Assembly (NCBI RefSeq): GCF_000230715.2
Contig: NC_019792.1
Coordinates: 2,046,001-2,110,000 of the forward strand
DNA: 64,000 nucleotides
Direction: 5' to 3'
From: Natronobacterium gregoryi SP2
GTDB lineage: Archaea > Halobacteriota > Halobacteria > Halobacteriales > Natrialbaceae
Position numbers and translations under genes: made by a program. The notes under the pieces are model-generated. The model saw nothing but the letters and a program-made list of their open reading frames with translations. It made no database searches and was not told the origin of the DNA. Below are positions 55,847 through 64,000 of this stretch, one piece after another; within the stretch, counting starts at the first letter, position 1; each line of letters begins with the position of its first letter.

Positions 55847-57010
55847 ATGGACGACGACCAGTTCCGGATCGAAACCCGCTCGATTCACGCCGGACAGGAA
55901 CCCGACGAAGAGACGGGCGCGCTGATGACGCCCATTCACGCCAACTCGACGTTCGAGCAAGATGCCCCCGGCGACCACCGCGGCTACGAGTACTCCCGGA
56001 CCGGAAATCCGACACGGACCGACCTCGAGGAGAACCTCGCGAGCCTCGAAGGAGCCGAGTACGGCCGCTGTTTCGCGTCGGGCATGGCCTCGATCAACAC
56101 CGTGCTCAACCTGCTCGAGGCGGGCGACCACGTCGTCACCGGCAACGACGTCTACGGCGGCACCCACCGTATCTTCACGCAGGTCTACGAGGACTACGAC
56201 CTCGAGTTTAGCTTCGTCGATATGACCGACCTCGAGGCGATCGAGGAGGCGTTCCGTCCGGAGACGGAACTGCTGTGGCTCGAGACGCCGACCAATCCGC
56301 TCATGTCGATCGTCGACATCGAGGGGGCAGCCACAATCGCCCACGACCACGACGCCCTGTGTGCGATCGACAACACGTTCGCGACACCGTACCTCCAGAA
56401 CCCGCTCGAATTGGGTGCCGACATCGTCTCCCACTCGCTGACGAAGTATCTCGGCGGTCACTCGGACGTGGTCGGTGGCGCCTTGCTGACCAACGACGAG
56501 GACCTCGACGAGGAGTTTGGCTTCTACCAGAACTCCGTGGGCGCGACGCCCGGTCCCTTCGAGAGTTTCCTCGTGCTTCGGGGGACCAAGACCCTCCCCG
56601 TCCGGATGGATCGTCACTGCAAGAACGCCAGCGCGATCGCGTCGTGGCTCGAGGACCACCCCGACGTCGACCGAGTCTACTACCCCGGTCTCGAGTCCCA
56701 TCCCGGCCACGAGATCGCCCGCAAGCAGATGAACGACTTCGGCGGCATGCTGAGTTTCGAACTCGACGCAAGTCTGGAGGAGGCAAGCGAGGTCGTCTCC
56801 GCGACCGAGGTCTTCACCCTCGCCGAGAGTCTCGGCGGCGTCGAGAGCCTGATCGAACAGCCCGCGCCGATGACCCACGCCGCGATTCCGCGGGAAGAAC
56901 GACTCGAGGCCGGCCTGACCGACAGCCTGATCCGGGTTTCGGTGGGGATCGAACACGTCGACGACCTGATCGGAGATCTCGAGCAGGCGTTCGAGGCGGC
57001 GCTGAACTGA
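55847..57010 (+). CDS. metB: Cystathionine gamma-synthase/lyase family PLP enzyme
   Basis: 387 residues of the Cys/Met metabolism PLP family. Tyr/Arg cofactor contacts are in YEYSRTGNPTR, the PLP aldimine Lys in SHSLTKYLGGHSDVVGG, and the C-terminal SLGGVESLIEQPAPMTHA ... RVSVGIEHVDDLIGDLEQA is diagnostic. Gamma-synthase, gamma-lyase and O-acetylhomoserine sulfhydrylase cannot be separated from sequence alone. It is divergent from rpl21e. With thrB, this window also encodes the two short MetE proteins, so methionine/threonine synthesis is well represented. Confidence 0.88.
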   Translation: MDDDQFRIETRSIHAGQEPDEETGALMTPIHANSTFEQDAPGDHRGYEYSRTGNPTRTDLEENLASLEGAEYGRCFASGMASINTVLNLLEAGDHVVTGNDVYGGTHRIFTQVYEDYDLEFSFVDMTDLEAIEEAFRPETELLWLETPTNPLMSIVDIEGAATIAHDHDALCAIDNTFATPYLQNPLELGADIVSHSLTKYLGGHSDVVGGALLTNDEDLDEEFGFYQNSVGATPGPFESFLVLRGTKTLPVRMDRHCKNASAIASWLEDHPDVDRVYYPGLESHPGHEIARKQMNDFGGMLSFELDASLEEASEVVSATEVFTLAESLGGVESLIEQPAPMTHAAIPREERLEAGLTDSLIRVSVGIEHVDDLIGDLEQAFEAALN

Positions 57011-57083
57011 CCGAACATCGCGGGCTCGAGGTAGCGACGCCGGTCCGAGACGGAGTGAGCGCCGACGACACCAACGGAGTAGA

Positions 57084-57090
57084 TTTATTT
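57084..57090 (+). promoter_or_regulatory. TATA box of the UspA operon
   Basis: TTTATTT centred 28 nt upstream of the ATG at 57115; a leaderless transcript is expected. Confidence 0.55.
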
Positions 57091-57114
57091 TCTCCGACTG
57101 TCAGTGTCCGGACG

Positions 57115-57546
57115 ATGTACGATACGATCGTCGTCCCTGTCGACGGCAGTCCCGAGGCCAGAACTGCCGCCGAACAGGCACGGGACCTCGCTGCCGATCT
57201 CGGCTCGAGCGTCCATCTCTTCTACGTCATTCCCGCGACTGGCTACCTGTTCGGCGTCGATGCGGTCGTCGACGTCGACAAAGCCAGCAGTCGCGTTGCA
57301 GAGCTCGCTACCGACGTCTTCGGTGACTCGAGTGTCGACGTCCAGACCACGGTCAGACGTGGCGACCAGGAGACGCTGACTCTCGCCTTTCTCGAGGAGG
57401 TCGACGCCGATCTCGTCGTCCTGGGTCGCAAAGAGACACCGGAGGTACGGGACTACCTCTTCTGGAGCACTCCCGCACAGATCGTCCGCGAGTCCGAGAT
57501 TTCGGTGCTGCTCGCTCACCCCGATACCGACGGCGGTGATCGATGA
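57115..57546 (+). CDS. Universal stress protein A family
   Basis: 143 residues. MYDTIVVPVDGSPEARTAAE at the start and DLVVLGRKETPEVRDYLFW; the usual GSHG-type ATP loop is GRKETP here, so ATP binding may be altered. A role in stress response or as an accessory to the next gene is likely. The stop TGA overlaps the next ATG (ATGA, 57543-57546), so the pair is translationally coupled. Confidence 0.9.
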   Translation: MYDTIVVPVDGSPEARTAAEQARDLAADLGSSVHLFYVIPATGYLFGVDAVVDVDKASSRVAELATDVFGDSSVDVQTTVRRGDQETLTLAFLEEVDADLVVLGRKETPEVRDYLFWSTPAQIVRESEISVLLAHPDTDGGDR

Positions 57547-58844
57547 TGGAAAACGTCGACAGGCTCGCGGCGATGTTCCCTAGTTCGTCACGGAACGCCG
57601 TTCTCTCGTGGCTTCTCGTGGGTGTCCTCGCCCTGATAGCGATCGGCGGTGGCTGGCTCGAAGCGTACGCGTCGGTGCTGTTCGCCGTCGTCGCGATCGT
57701 GATTGCCACTGCGCCGGCGGTCACGTTCCGCGACCTGACGGTCATGCCGCCGTGGTACTTCCTGTTCCTGATCGCACTCCCCGTCCTCTGGGAAGCGTTC
57801 GGGCCCCAGCCACTCGTCACTGGCATCGTGCCGGCACTCGCAATGGGGACCCTCGGACTCCTCGCCGTCGTCGAACTCCACCGGTTCACGTCGCTTCGGC
57901 TCGTTCCGTGGTTCAGCGTCGTTCTCACCGTCGTCCTCACGCTCGCAATGATCGGCCTGTTGAACGTCCTCTGGTGGTCGTCGGACACGCTGTTCGGAAC
58001 GACGTTTTTGCTCGACGGGCGTAGTCAGGACGCGATCAATGCGGCCGTGATGATCGAGTTCAGCTACGCCGTCGTTGCTGGCCTTCTCGCCGGGCTGGTC
58101 GTCTACGCACACTTCCGTTTCTCCGACGAAACCGTCGGCTCACGGACTGGCACGGCACCGTCGCCCGAGCCTGACGCGGAGGCGGCCCGGTCGGTCGATC
58201 CAGTCGTCTTGAGCGACCGACTCGGCATTCCGACCGACCGACAGCACGCGCTCGTTCGGGCGATGCAACTCGTTTTAGTCGGTATTCTCTTCTACGGATT
58301 GCTCGTCCGTGATCTGCCGGTAATAACGAACGCGGCGCTCGCTCTCGTCATCACGTTTGTGCCCGCGATGTTACGACAGAACTACGCGTTGCCGATCGAG
58401 CCCGGACTCGCGCTCTGGGTCGCAAGCGCGGTGTTCCTGCATACGCTCGGGACGGTGGCACTGTACGATGCCATCGCTCCGTACGACCACCTCACGCATA
58501 CGCTCTCCGCGTCGGTGGTCGCAGCCGGCGGCTACGCCGTGTTACGCGCGATCCAACTCCACGAGCGGTCGATCCACTTCCCTCCCTGGGCCATGTTTTC
58601 GTTCCTGCTCGTGTTCATCCTTGCGATCGGTGTGATCTGGGAAATCCTCGAGTTCGTCGCCGACCAGAGCGCGCTCGCGCTCGGCCTGGACCCGGTGCTC
58701 GCTCAGCACGGCATCGACGATACGATCGTCGACATGATCTTCAACGTCTTCGGAGCGATACTGGTCGCGGCATGGGGAACACTATACCTCGTCGAACTCT
58801 CGGAGGGACTCGCGGACCTGCTCGAGGAGCGACTCGAGACCTGA
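57543..58844 (+). CDS. DUF2238/YjdF-like polytopic membrane protein
   Basis: 433 residues with about eleven helices. The C-terminal third (PYDHLTHTLSASVVAAGGYA, VIWEILEFVAD, DDTIVDMIFNVFGAI) matches the DUF2238/YjdF core with conserved Asp, His and Glu residues; the N-terminal half is less conserved. Function unknown. Coupled to uspA. Its TGA stop is followed by TACGG, a remnant of the TACGG palindrome family. Confidence 0.82.
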   Translation: MMENVDRLAAMFPSSSRNAVLSWLLVGVLALIAIGGGWLEAYASVLFAVVAIVIATAPAVTFRDLTVMPPWYFLFLIALPVLWEAFGPQPLVTGIVPALAMGTLGLLAVVELHRFTSLRLVPWFSVVLTVVLTLAMIGLLNVLWWSSDTLFGTTFLLDGRSQDAINAAVMIEFSYAVVAGLLAGLVVYAHFRFSDETVGSRTGTAPSPEPDAEAARSVDPVVLSDRLGIPTDRQHALVRAMQLVLVGILFYGLLVRDLPVITNAALALVITFVPAMLRQNYALPIEPGLALWVASAVFLHTLGTVALYDAIAPYDHLTHTLSASVVAAGGYAVLRAIQLHERSIHFPPWAMFSFLLVFILAIGVIWEILEFVADQSALALGLDPVLAQHGIDDTIVDMIFNVFGAILVAAWGTLYLVELSEGLADLLEERLET

Positions 58845-58861
58845 TACGGAGTGTTGGTACT
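58842..58861. repeat. TACGG palindrome, end fragment (copy 9), on the stop of the YjdF-like gene
   Basis: TGATACGGAGTGTTGGTACT matches the left end of the family (TGATACGGATTGCTGTAACT) with a few changes. The TGA is the stop of the YjdF-like gene. The rest of the palindrome is absent; the insertion of IS1595 copy 2 begins at 58870, so the element was probably disrupted by the IS nest. Confidence 0.6.
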
Positions 58862-58930
58862 ATCTTCTTCGCTCTTCTGTAGGAGATTGTTGATACTGCT
58901 CAGCTGTCGCTGTAGAATCGAAGAGAGCAA

Positions 58931-58952
58931 GGACACCGCGTCAGCGGTGTCC
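58931..58952 (+). promoter_or_regulatory. 5' stem-loop before the transposase start, copy 2
   Basis: 9-bp stem GGACACCGC/GCGGTGTCC with a GTCA loop, preceded by GCAA and 7 nt before the ATG at 58960. It is the counterpart of the copy 1 hairpin: same loop and stem length, different stem bases that still pair. Confidence 0.6.
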
Positions 58953-58959
58953 GTTAGGC

Positions 58960-59844
58960 ATGATCCCGCTAGATGTGTTTGGGTCGGAATCGGTCGCAGC
59001 GGACCTGTTAGAGCAGGTTCGCTGGCGTAACGGTGTTACTTGCCCTCGCTGCCGTTCTGACCTGACGGTCAAGAACGGCAGCTATGGGCACTTTCAGCGC
59101 TATCTCTGTAAGAATTGCGACCGCACGTTCAACGACAAGACCGGCACAATCTTCGCCCATTCGAAAGTCGCACTCAGAAAGTGGCTGTTCTCGATTTACG
59201 CGTTTCTCCGGTTTAACACGAGTCTTCGTCAACTTCAGATAGAGATCGACGTCCAGTACAAAACGATATATCAGCGCGTCGAGCGCTTCACGAAGGCGCT
59301 TGATGCACCTTCGCTTGACCTTGTCGGACCGGTCGAAATCGATGAAGTCTACGTTTCTGCAGGGCTGAAAGGCCGCGAGCGCGACCAAGAGTCGCGCTCG
59401 CGTGGCCTGTCCACGCGTGGGCGAGGAACGTACGAGAAGGACAAACCGCCGGTGTTCACGATCGTCGATCGTGGCACCGGCGACCGATACGTGATCCCAG
59501 CGAAATCAGCCGACGAATCGACGATTCGGCTCCTTCTCGAAAACCGTCAGAAGGAGCCACTGACCGTCTACACTGACGGATTTCGTGCCTACGATCCACT
59601 GGCCGAGGACGACGCATTCGACCGCGAATACGTCGTCCACGGCGACGGCGAATACGCCAACGAAAACGTACACGTCAACACCTGCGAGAGCCACGGATCG
59701 CTGCTGCGACCGTGGCTCTCGCCTCATCGAGGCATCTCAAAAGACAAGCTCACACAGTATCTCCGAGCGTTCCAACTTCGACGAAAGCTACTGTGGAAAC
59801 CAGGGAGAGAAGCGCTCAAACACGCTATCAAAGCGACGCTATGA
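58960..59844 (+). CDS. IS1595-family transposase, copy 2
   Basis: 294 residues, uninterrupted. Zinc ribbon CPRC...CKNC, catalytic VEIDEVYV, TDGFRAYD and the HVNTCESHGSLLRPWLSPHRG region. It differs at roughly one third of positions from copy 1, so the two entered the genome independently or long ago. The stop lies 2 nt before the right inverted repeat. Confidence 0.93.
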   Translation: MIPLDVFGSESVAADLLEQVRWRNGVTCPRCRSDLTVKNGSYGHFQRYLCKNCDRTFNDKTGTIFAHSKVALRKWLFSIYAFLRFNTSLRQLQIEIDVQYKTIYQRVERFTKALDAPSLDLVGPVEIDEVYVSAGLKGRERDQESRSRGLSTRGRGTYEKDKPPVFTIVDRGTGDRYVIPAKSADESTIRLLLENRQKEPLTVYTDGFRAYDPLAEDDAFDREYVVHGDGEYANENVHVNTCESHGSLLRPWLSPHRGISKDKLTQYLRAFQLRRKLLWKPGREALKHAIKATL

Positions 59845-59921
59845 GATCAACAAAGTGCTACCCAAGAGCGATCTTCTTACAGCGAGAGAATCCCGCCGTT
59901 CACGGCGTTCGCAAGACCATA

Positions 59922-61073
59922 ATGAGTGACAGAAGTTTTGGGCGTGGGCTAAGACGAACGGGGTAATGGGAGGAGACCGGCGGGGCGAGCTCGTTCGTCA
60001 TCTGAGCGAGGAGGAGTTGGATCGTCTGCTGGACGAAGCAGACGATCCAAAGGTCGTCAAGCGGCTCACCTTTGTCAAACGTCTCTACAAGGGTGCAACG
60101 TACGAAGAAGCAGCCGACGACGTTGGGAAATCTGCGTCGACTGGAAGTCGCTGGGCACGTCGATGGAACGATGGCGGGCTGGGTCAGTTGACACCGAACT
60201 TCGGGGGCGGAAGGCCCCCGAAGCTCGGTGACGAGGAACAAGAGTGTCTTCTAGAACTTCTCCGGGAGGGACAGCCCTGGAAAGCACAGGAAGTTCACCA
60301 GCTCTTGGACGAAGAGTTCGATGTTGAGTACCATCCGGATTATCTCGGTCGAGTCCTCCGGAATCTCGGACTGTCTTACGCTAAACCACGTCCAAAACGT
60401 CCCTCACGGCCAGAAAATGCAGATGAAATCCTCGAAGAACGCGTCGCAGACGCGTTCGACGAGGAAACAGAGACAGCACATAACAACCGTCCCGAGGATG
60501 AGGACGAAGGCTGGGTTCTCGACGACAATATCTGTACAGATGGAGGAACTGTCGTCGGTTTTTGTGACGCTTCTCATCCGCAACCATACGACAATTCGCA
60601 TCGACTGTGGTACGTCGATGATCCGACACTCGAACGACCGCTGGTGAAGCTTGACGAACCAGCGGTCGGGTGCTATACGCTCAACGGCGAAAGTGTCCTG
60701 ACCTTTCCTGAAGATCAATCGAAAGAGAACATCTGTGCCCTATTGGAGGAGGTCCGCGAGCAGAATCCGGGAACGCGGATTCTGCTCGTCTTGGACAACT
60801 TCTCGTCTCACATCTGTGAGCACACGCGCAAGCGCGCACATCAACTCGGTATCGATCTCGTCTTTCTTCCGGTCGGTTCACCGCATCTCAATCCAATCGA
60901 GCAGGTCTGGAAAGTGCTCAAACGGAATGCTTCACCAATCGTCGTGGCGAGCGAGAGCGCGTTCCGCACTCTCGCTCGCCGCCTCTTCAACACCCTCACC
61001 GATCGACTTGGATTCGCCAAGTCTTGGATCGACCAGTTCCTCAGTCCATATTTGCAAAAGTTATCTTGATCAT
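59922..61073 (+). mobile_element. IS630-family insertion sequence
   Basis: 1152 bp flanked by TA (59920-59921 and 61074-61075), the TA duplication of IS630/Tc1-mariner elements. The inverted ends ATGAGTGACAGAAGTTTTG and ATGATCAAGATAACTTTTG match at 13 of 19 positions. It inserted into the IS4-like transposase gene on its right. Confidence 0.85.
59966..61069 (+). CDS. IS630-family transposase
   Basis: 367 residues. N-terminal helix-turn-helix (KGATYEEAADDVGKSASTGSRWARRW), GRPPKL linker, and a DDE core: GFCDAS, LVLDNFSSH and LPVGSPHLNPIEQVWKVLKR. No frameshift is seen, so it is probably active. It ends directly inside the right inverted end (stop at 61069). Confidence 0.92.
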   Translation: MGGDRRGELVRHLSEEELDRLLDEADDPKVVKRLTFVKRLYKGATYEEAADDVGKSASTGSRWARRWNDGGLGQLTPNFGGGRPPKLGDEEQECLLELLREGQPWKAQEVHQLLDEEFDVEYHPDYLGRVLRNLGLSYAKPRPKRPSRPENADEILEERVADAFDEETETAHNNRPEDEDEGWVLDDNICTDGGTVVGFCDASHPQPYDNSHRLWYVDDPTLERPLVKLDEPAVGCYTLNGESVLTFPEDQSKENICALLEEVREQNPGTRILLVLDNFSSHICEHTRKRAHQLGIDLVFLPVGSPHLNPIEQVWKVLKRNASPIVVASESAFRTLARRLFNTLTDRLGFAKSWIDQFLSPYLQKLS

Positions 61074-61075
61074 TA

Positions 61076-61815
61076 AGGACGGCCTGCAGCGACTGGCCTT
61101 CTAGCGGAATGCTGTTGCCGCGCCACGTACGGAGTTCCTCGACAATCTCGAAGTCTGCATTTTCCTTGACGCGAGAGACGAACCAGCCGCCATTGGCGTC
61201 AATGCGGTCGAACAGCCAGAAATCGTAGTAGCCGAGATCGAACAGGATGAGGGCGCCAGCTACCCACTCGCCGGTGGGTAGCTGGCTCCGTTCGTGAGTG
61301 CTCGCGTCGGTTGTTTGGAATCGCGTCGGAAGCCCCGTCGAGAGCGATTCGGTGAGATGGAGTTTCGCCCCGGCTCGGTCGTCATCGAGTGCGTAGACAT
61401 CTTTGGCGTCTTGATAAAGCGAGATGATCGTCGCATCAACGATGAGGACGTCTCGAAATCGTTCGAGACGTCCGGTCAGCTCGGTTTGGCCCGTGTCGAG
61501 ATTCTCGATGGCGTCATCGAGAATCTCTCGAAGGAGTGCAACGAATCCCGGTTTGAACCAGCCGTGAAACGTTGCATACGAGAGTTCGTCACAGTCAGCC
61601 ATCTCGACGTAGCGTTCGAGAAACGCCTGAATGGATCGATCAGATCCGGCAGCGAAGCCGAGGGAAAGCGTGTAAAATAGGGCGACGACGTCGAGTTTCC
61701 GCTCTCGCTGGATGAGATTCGTTGCGCGAGCACGCTCGCGCAACTCATCGGATGGAAACGCTCTTTGAATCCGGTTCACAACTACTGAGTCCGGTGGGTT
61801 GTACACACTCCCCAC
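61076..61815 (-). pseudogene. IS4-family transposase, 3' truncated by the IS630 insertion
   Basis: From MGSVYNPPDSVVVNRIQRAF the protein reads as an IS4 (ISH8-type) transposase: first Asp in DVLIVDATIISLYQDAK and second in LILFDLGYYDFWLFDRID with WFVSRVKENAD. It breaks at residue 247 (EGQSLQAVL), where the IS630 begins. The C-terminal third, including the last catalytic Glu, is not found on the other side of IS630; a stop comes within a few codons. It is therefore inactive, and its other end was deleted, perhaps together with the IS1595 insertion. Confidence 0.82.
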
Positions 61816-62013
61816 CGGATTCTCACATTCCTAGTTACTGACGATTCTAGCTTGCGGTCTCTGGATACCGTGATCTGCTAAACTAGAACGGATGCCTGGG
61901 AACCCAACAAACGTGGCCTACCACCAGTCTCGCAGCCGTCCGTCGAAGCCGCTGCCATCGTAATTCGAGCCGGCCGATACCTGAGTGCGGAAGCGAACCG
62001 AAACACATGCCGA

Positions 62014-62685
62014 ATGCGTCGACGGACGCACGTACACGCATTCACTACGGGTCGAGTACGCCGCGACCGCACGACCACAGCGGTAGCCGTCGAAACCGAC
62101 CGCGGACCCGTTCTCGTCGACATCGGCCCAGTTGGCAGCGTCGGTGCGCTCGAGGTGCATCTCGAGGCCCCCAGCTCCGACCTCGAGGACGTCTGGCTGG
62201 TCGTGGTGACTCACAACGACGGCGACCCCGCGGGTGGCCTCGCGGAGTTGCTCGAGCACACCGACGCGGTCGTCGCGGCCCACCGCGAGGAAGCGCCGTA
62301 CGTCGCGGGCGAGCGCGACCCGATCAAGAGCGGCGAGGGCCGCTATCCGCCCGTCGACGTCGACCTCGGGTTCGCAGACGGCGTCCGGATTCCGACGCTC
62401 GCGGGGCCGATGGCAGTCGTCCCGACACTGGGTCACGCGCCCGGGAACGTGTCGCTGTCTGTCTCCGAGAGCGGGGTGTTGCTCGCCGGCGACGCGCTCG
62501 TGGCCGACGGTGAAGCGCCGCTTTCGGGGCCGAAACCCGAGTTCACGCCCGAGATGGCTCGCGCTCTCGAGTCGGTCGGGAAACTAGCAGCCCTCGAGAT
62601 CGAGCACACGCGCTGTTATCACGGTGGGGACGTAGACCGCGGCAGCGATCGGATTAGGGAGATCGACAACGAGCGCCGATCGTAG
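62014..62685 (+). CDS. Metallo-beta-lactamase-fold protein with altered metal motif
   Basis: 223 residues. The fold is visible from LVDIGPVGSV, VVVTHNDGDPAGGL, PTLGHAPGNVSL, LAGDALVADG and CYHGGD. The usual HxHxDH (or the haloarchaeal HxDxDH) is HNDGDP here, so the last His ligand of the motif is Pro. The later His and Asp ligands remain. Metal binding may be one-site or reduced. It is on the same strand as the next gene (51 nt apart). The substrate is unknown. Confidence 0.78.
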   Translation: MRRRTHVHAFTTGRVRRDRTTTAVAVETDRGPVLVDIGPVGSVGALEVHLEAPSSDLEDVWLVVVTHNDGDPAGGLAELLEHTDAVVAAHREEAPYVAGERDPIKSGEGRYPPVDVDLGFADGVRIPTLAGPMAVVPTLGHAPGNVSLSVSESGVLLAGDALVADGEAPLSGPKPEFTPEMARALESVGKLAALEIEHTRCYHGGDVDRGSDRIREIDNERRS

Positions 62686-62736
62686 CCGGCCCAGGAAGCG
62701 GAACGCTCATCGGTCTCCGTCGATAACGAACGGGTA

Positions 62737-63177
62737 ATGCGACTCGAGCTTCGCGTCTGTCAGCACTGTCTCGACGGCGACCACGAGGCAGGAAAGCAAA
62801 AGTCGGCGCTGCTACAGGACATGGTCGCTTGCGCCGAGCGCGTCGAAGAGCACAAGGACGTCCTCGACCTCGAGGAGGTCCACATTCGAAAGGTACGCGA
62901 CGACGAGAAAGGGAAGCCGGCGGCGCTGCCGGTCGTCGCGGCGACGATTCAGAACGATCAGGTAGTCTTGAACGACACGCAACTCGTCGCCGAAGGGCAG
63001 GACGGGACGATGCTCCTGTACGCGAATCCCGACGACATTCTGACGGTGCTTGCCGGTAACGTCGACGAGATCGACAAGGTCGTCCCTGGTGATGCGACCG
63101 TCGACCTCTCGCCGGCTGGTGCCGAGATAATCGCAGATGCCGATCTCGGTGCGGACGGCCCACAGTCCGGCGAGTAG
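62737..63177 (+). CDS. Acidic protein with N-terminal CxxC, function unknown
   Basis: 146 residues. It begins MRLELRVCQHCLDGDHEAGK; the CxxC with HE nearby could bind a metal. The remainder is a beta-rich acidic domain (VDLEEVHIRKVRDDE, VAATIQNDQVVLNDTQLVAE, DTILTVLAGNVDEI-like). I do not recognise the family. Start, codon bias and spacing (51 nt after the MBL gene) support a real gene in the same operon. Confidence 0.6.
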   Translation: MRLELRVCQHCLDGDHEAGKQKSALLQDMVACAERVEEHKDVLDLEEVHIRKVRDDEKGKPAALPVVAATIQNDQVVLNDTQLVAEGQDGTMLLYANPDDILTVLAGNVDEIDKVVPGDATVDLSPAGAEIIADADLGADGPQSGE

Positions 63178-63245
63178 TCGCTGATCTGGGGTCCAGTTGG
63201 GAGTGGCGTTCGAGCCGATTCGACCGGTGATCGTCTCGTCTGTAT

Positions 63246-63417
63246 CTAGTACCGTCCCAACCGTCGACTGACGGGTCGAATCGAGCGACACCGCCAGATT
63301 CGACCCATCAGTGCAGGCTTGGCCCGCCACTAGTGCTTTGGCAAGCCTGAACGGATGAGTGAAACCGAATGCGGTCGTCTGGGTTCACGCAGCAGTCGAC
63401 GCTTGGCGGAGTACTAG
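63246..63417. repeat. CTAG-bounded palindromic module pair, A- B+
   Basis: A (63250-63329) is inverted and B (63334-63413) is direct, each 80 bp, with CTAG at 63246-63249, 63330-63333 and 63414-63417. Compared with copies at 13085 (A+ B+) and 32166 (A- B-), this is a third relative orientation of the same two modules. It does not touch a stop codon; the nearest gene ends 69 bp to the left. Confidence 0.9.
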
Positions 63418-63658
63418 GGTGGCCACTGTGTGTCGGTTTCGGGCGGCCGTGTTCCGGTTTCGGGTTTGCCGAGGCGTCGCTACGGCGGGCCGTGTTAGGC
63501 TGGATCGTCCGTCGTTTCGACCGTGGCGGTTCTCGTTGACATCGATTCGACGTTTCTCCGCCTGGAGGCTTCGTGACGACTGCTCACGACAGCGACCAGT
63601 GATGCGGATTGGGTGCCGTCGTCTCGGTGTGTCTGTTTCGGGTTGTGTGCGTCCGCGC

Positions 63659-63750
63659 TGGTACGGAATGCTGTACCGGTATCGATGTACCGGCGCGACC
63701 GCAGGCGGGCTCGCGGTCGCGCCAGAACTGACTGACAGCAAACCGTATGC
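63659..63750. repeat. TACGG palindrome, copy 8
   Basis: Ends TACGGAATGCTGTACC and the complement of TACGGTTTGCTGTCAG; inner stem GGCGCGACCGC/GCGGTCGCGCC. Flanks are TGG and TGC rather than an exact duplication, so one side may be mutated. No gene abuts it. Confidence 0.8.
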
Positions 63751-63757
63751 CGGCCAC

Positions 63758-63862
63758 TGATAGGGATTATCGTAGCCAACCGGAGGTTTCGAAGCCCGTC
63801 CTTCGACGCTGTGTCGTGGTTCGTCACGGGAAAACTATGAACTCCTACGATAATCCCTATGA
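63758..63862. repeat. 99-bp palindromic element with 16-bp perfect ends and TGA on both sides
   Basis: The ends TAGGGATTATCGTAG (63761-63775) and its exact complement (63845-63859) are perfect, and TGA flanks both (63758-63760 and 63860-63862). No protein is encoded. The architecture matches a MITE with a 3-bp TNA-type duplication but a terminal sequence unlike the TACGG family. Confidence 0.85.
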
Positions 63863-64000
63863 CTTCTCCCACGAGTGAGCTCGTGGGCTTTCGCGCTGTT
63901 CTCGCTGTAACCCGCTCGCCTGTGGCTATTTCTACGACGCCGAGCAATGAACTGCGACGCCCCCACATTCGAGGGTATATAAGCCGCTGGATTATGAGTG
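63863..64000. other. End of window: hairpin and TATA-like box, no complete gene
   Basis: CCCACGAG/CTCGTGGG with a TGAG loop at 63868-63887 is a strong hairpin. GTATATAA at 63975-63982 resembles a TATA box, and an ATG at 63994 lies too close to it to be leaderless. A gene may start beyond the window. Hairpin plus sequence resemble an IS200/IS605-type end, which is only a suggestion. Confidence 0.35.

Larger units (their letters stand above)
58870..59870 (+). mobile_element. IS1595-family insertion sequence, copy 2 (intact)
   Basis: 1001 bp with 25-bp inverted repeats (left CGCTCTTCTGTAGG ... TTGTTGAT, right the complement of CGCTCTTGGGTAGC ... TTGTTGAT) and a perfect 8-bp duplication ATCTTCTT at 58862-58869 and 59871-59878. 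This fits the ISH4-like branch of IS1595. It forms the left end of a three-IS nest. Confidence 0.92.

Noticed and set aside
63495-63968. Minus-strand open frame across the right-end palindromes
   Set aside because: It runs through two palindromic repeats and has no protein character.

Overview
The window is chromosomal DNA from an extremely halophilic archaeon, most likely a Natrialbales-type haloarchaeon (Natrinema, Haloterrigena or Natronorubrum relatives; the genus is an inference). The evidence is high GC with C/G-rich third codon positions, very acidic proteins, the Kae1-Bud32 fusion, archaeal genes (rps24e, rps27ae, rpl21e, rpoF, DUF655, aEF-1B, Nre), Tat lipoproteins, and TATA boxes about 27 nt upstream of start codons, as expected for leaderless transcripts.

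Layout. 1-2661: a Hanks-type kinase (cut by the window edge) overlapping a PP2C phosphatase, each with an FHA domain. 2782-6861: a zinc-ribbon membrane protein, an intact IS1595-type element and an Nre repair gene. 6961-13088: CPA antiporter/RCK fusion, a zinc microprotein with aEF-1B, a MutS-family ATPase and a HAD phosphatase. 13473-17900: ferritin-like protein, 2Fe-2S ferredoxin, pyroglutamyl peptidase, and rps24e/rps27ae/kae1-bud32. 18033-19684: arsenite efflux (acr3, arsR). 19849-26770: beta-propeller, FAD enzyme, S14-like paralogue, uvrA. 26846-30334: a decayed stretch with triosephosphate isomerase and universal stress protein pseudogenes. 30435-39846: FAD oxidoreductase, a divergent binding-protein/transducer pair, thrB, radical SAM, pdxS. 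40164-48729: DUF1405, two exported paralogues, a sugar oxidoreductase/isomerase pair with a broken PfkB kinase, and a two-gene methionine synthase. 48884-57010: HtpX-like protease, PQQ-like lipoprotein, the rpl21e-rpoF-DUF655-ksgA-mscS-hemK2 group, and a cystathionine gamma-synthase. 57115-61815: stress protein, YjdF-like membrane protein and a nest of three insertion sequences. 61816-64000: metallo-beta-lactamase-fold gene, a CxxC protein and a dense group of small palindromes.

The most unusual signal is a set of small non-coding palindromes lying exactly on stop codons. One family (about 76-80 bp, termini TACGG/CCGTA) is flanked by a 3-bp duplication TGA or TCA, and its flank is the in-frame TGA stop of five genes. 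A second family consists of 80-bp modules bounded by CTAG; the CTAG contains the TAG stop of two genes, and two diverged modules (A and B) are always adjacent but in three different relative orientations. A third palindrome near the right end also has TGA on both sides. Duplicating a target that contains a stop codon leaves the gene product intact and places a strong hairpin directly after it, so these elements could act as mobile terminators. Separately, the two diverged IS1595-type copies keep a 5' hairpin with an identical GTCA loop and compensatory stem changes just before the transposase start.
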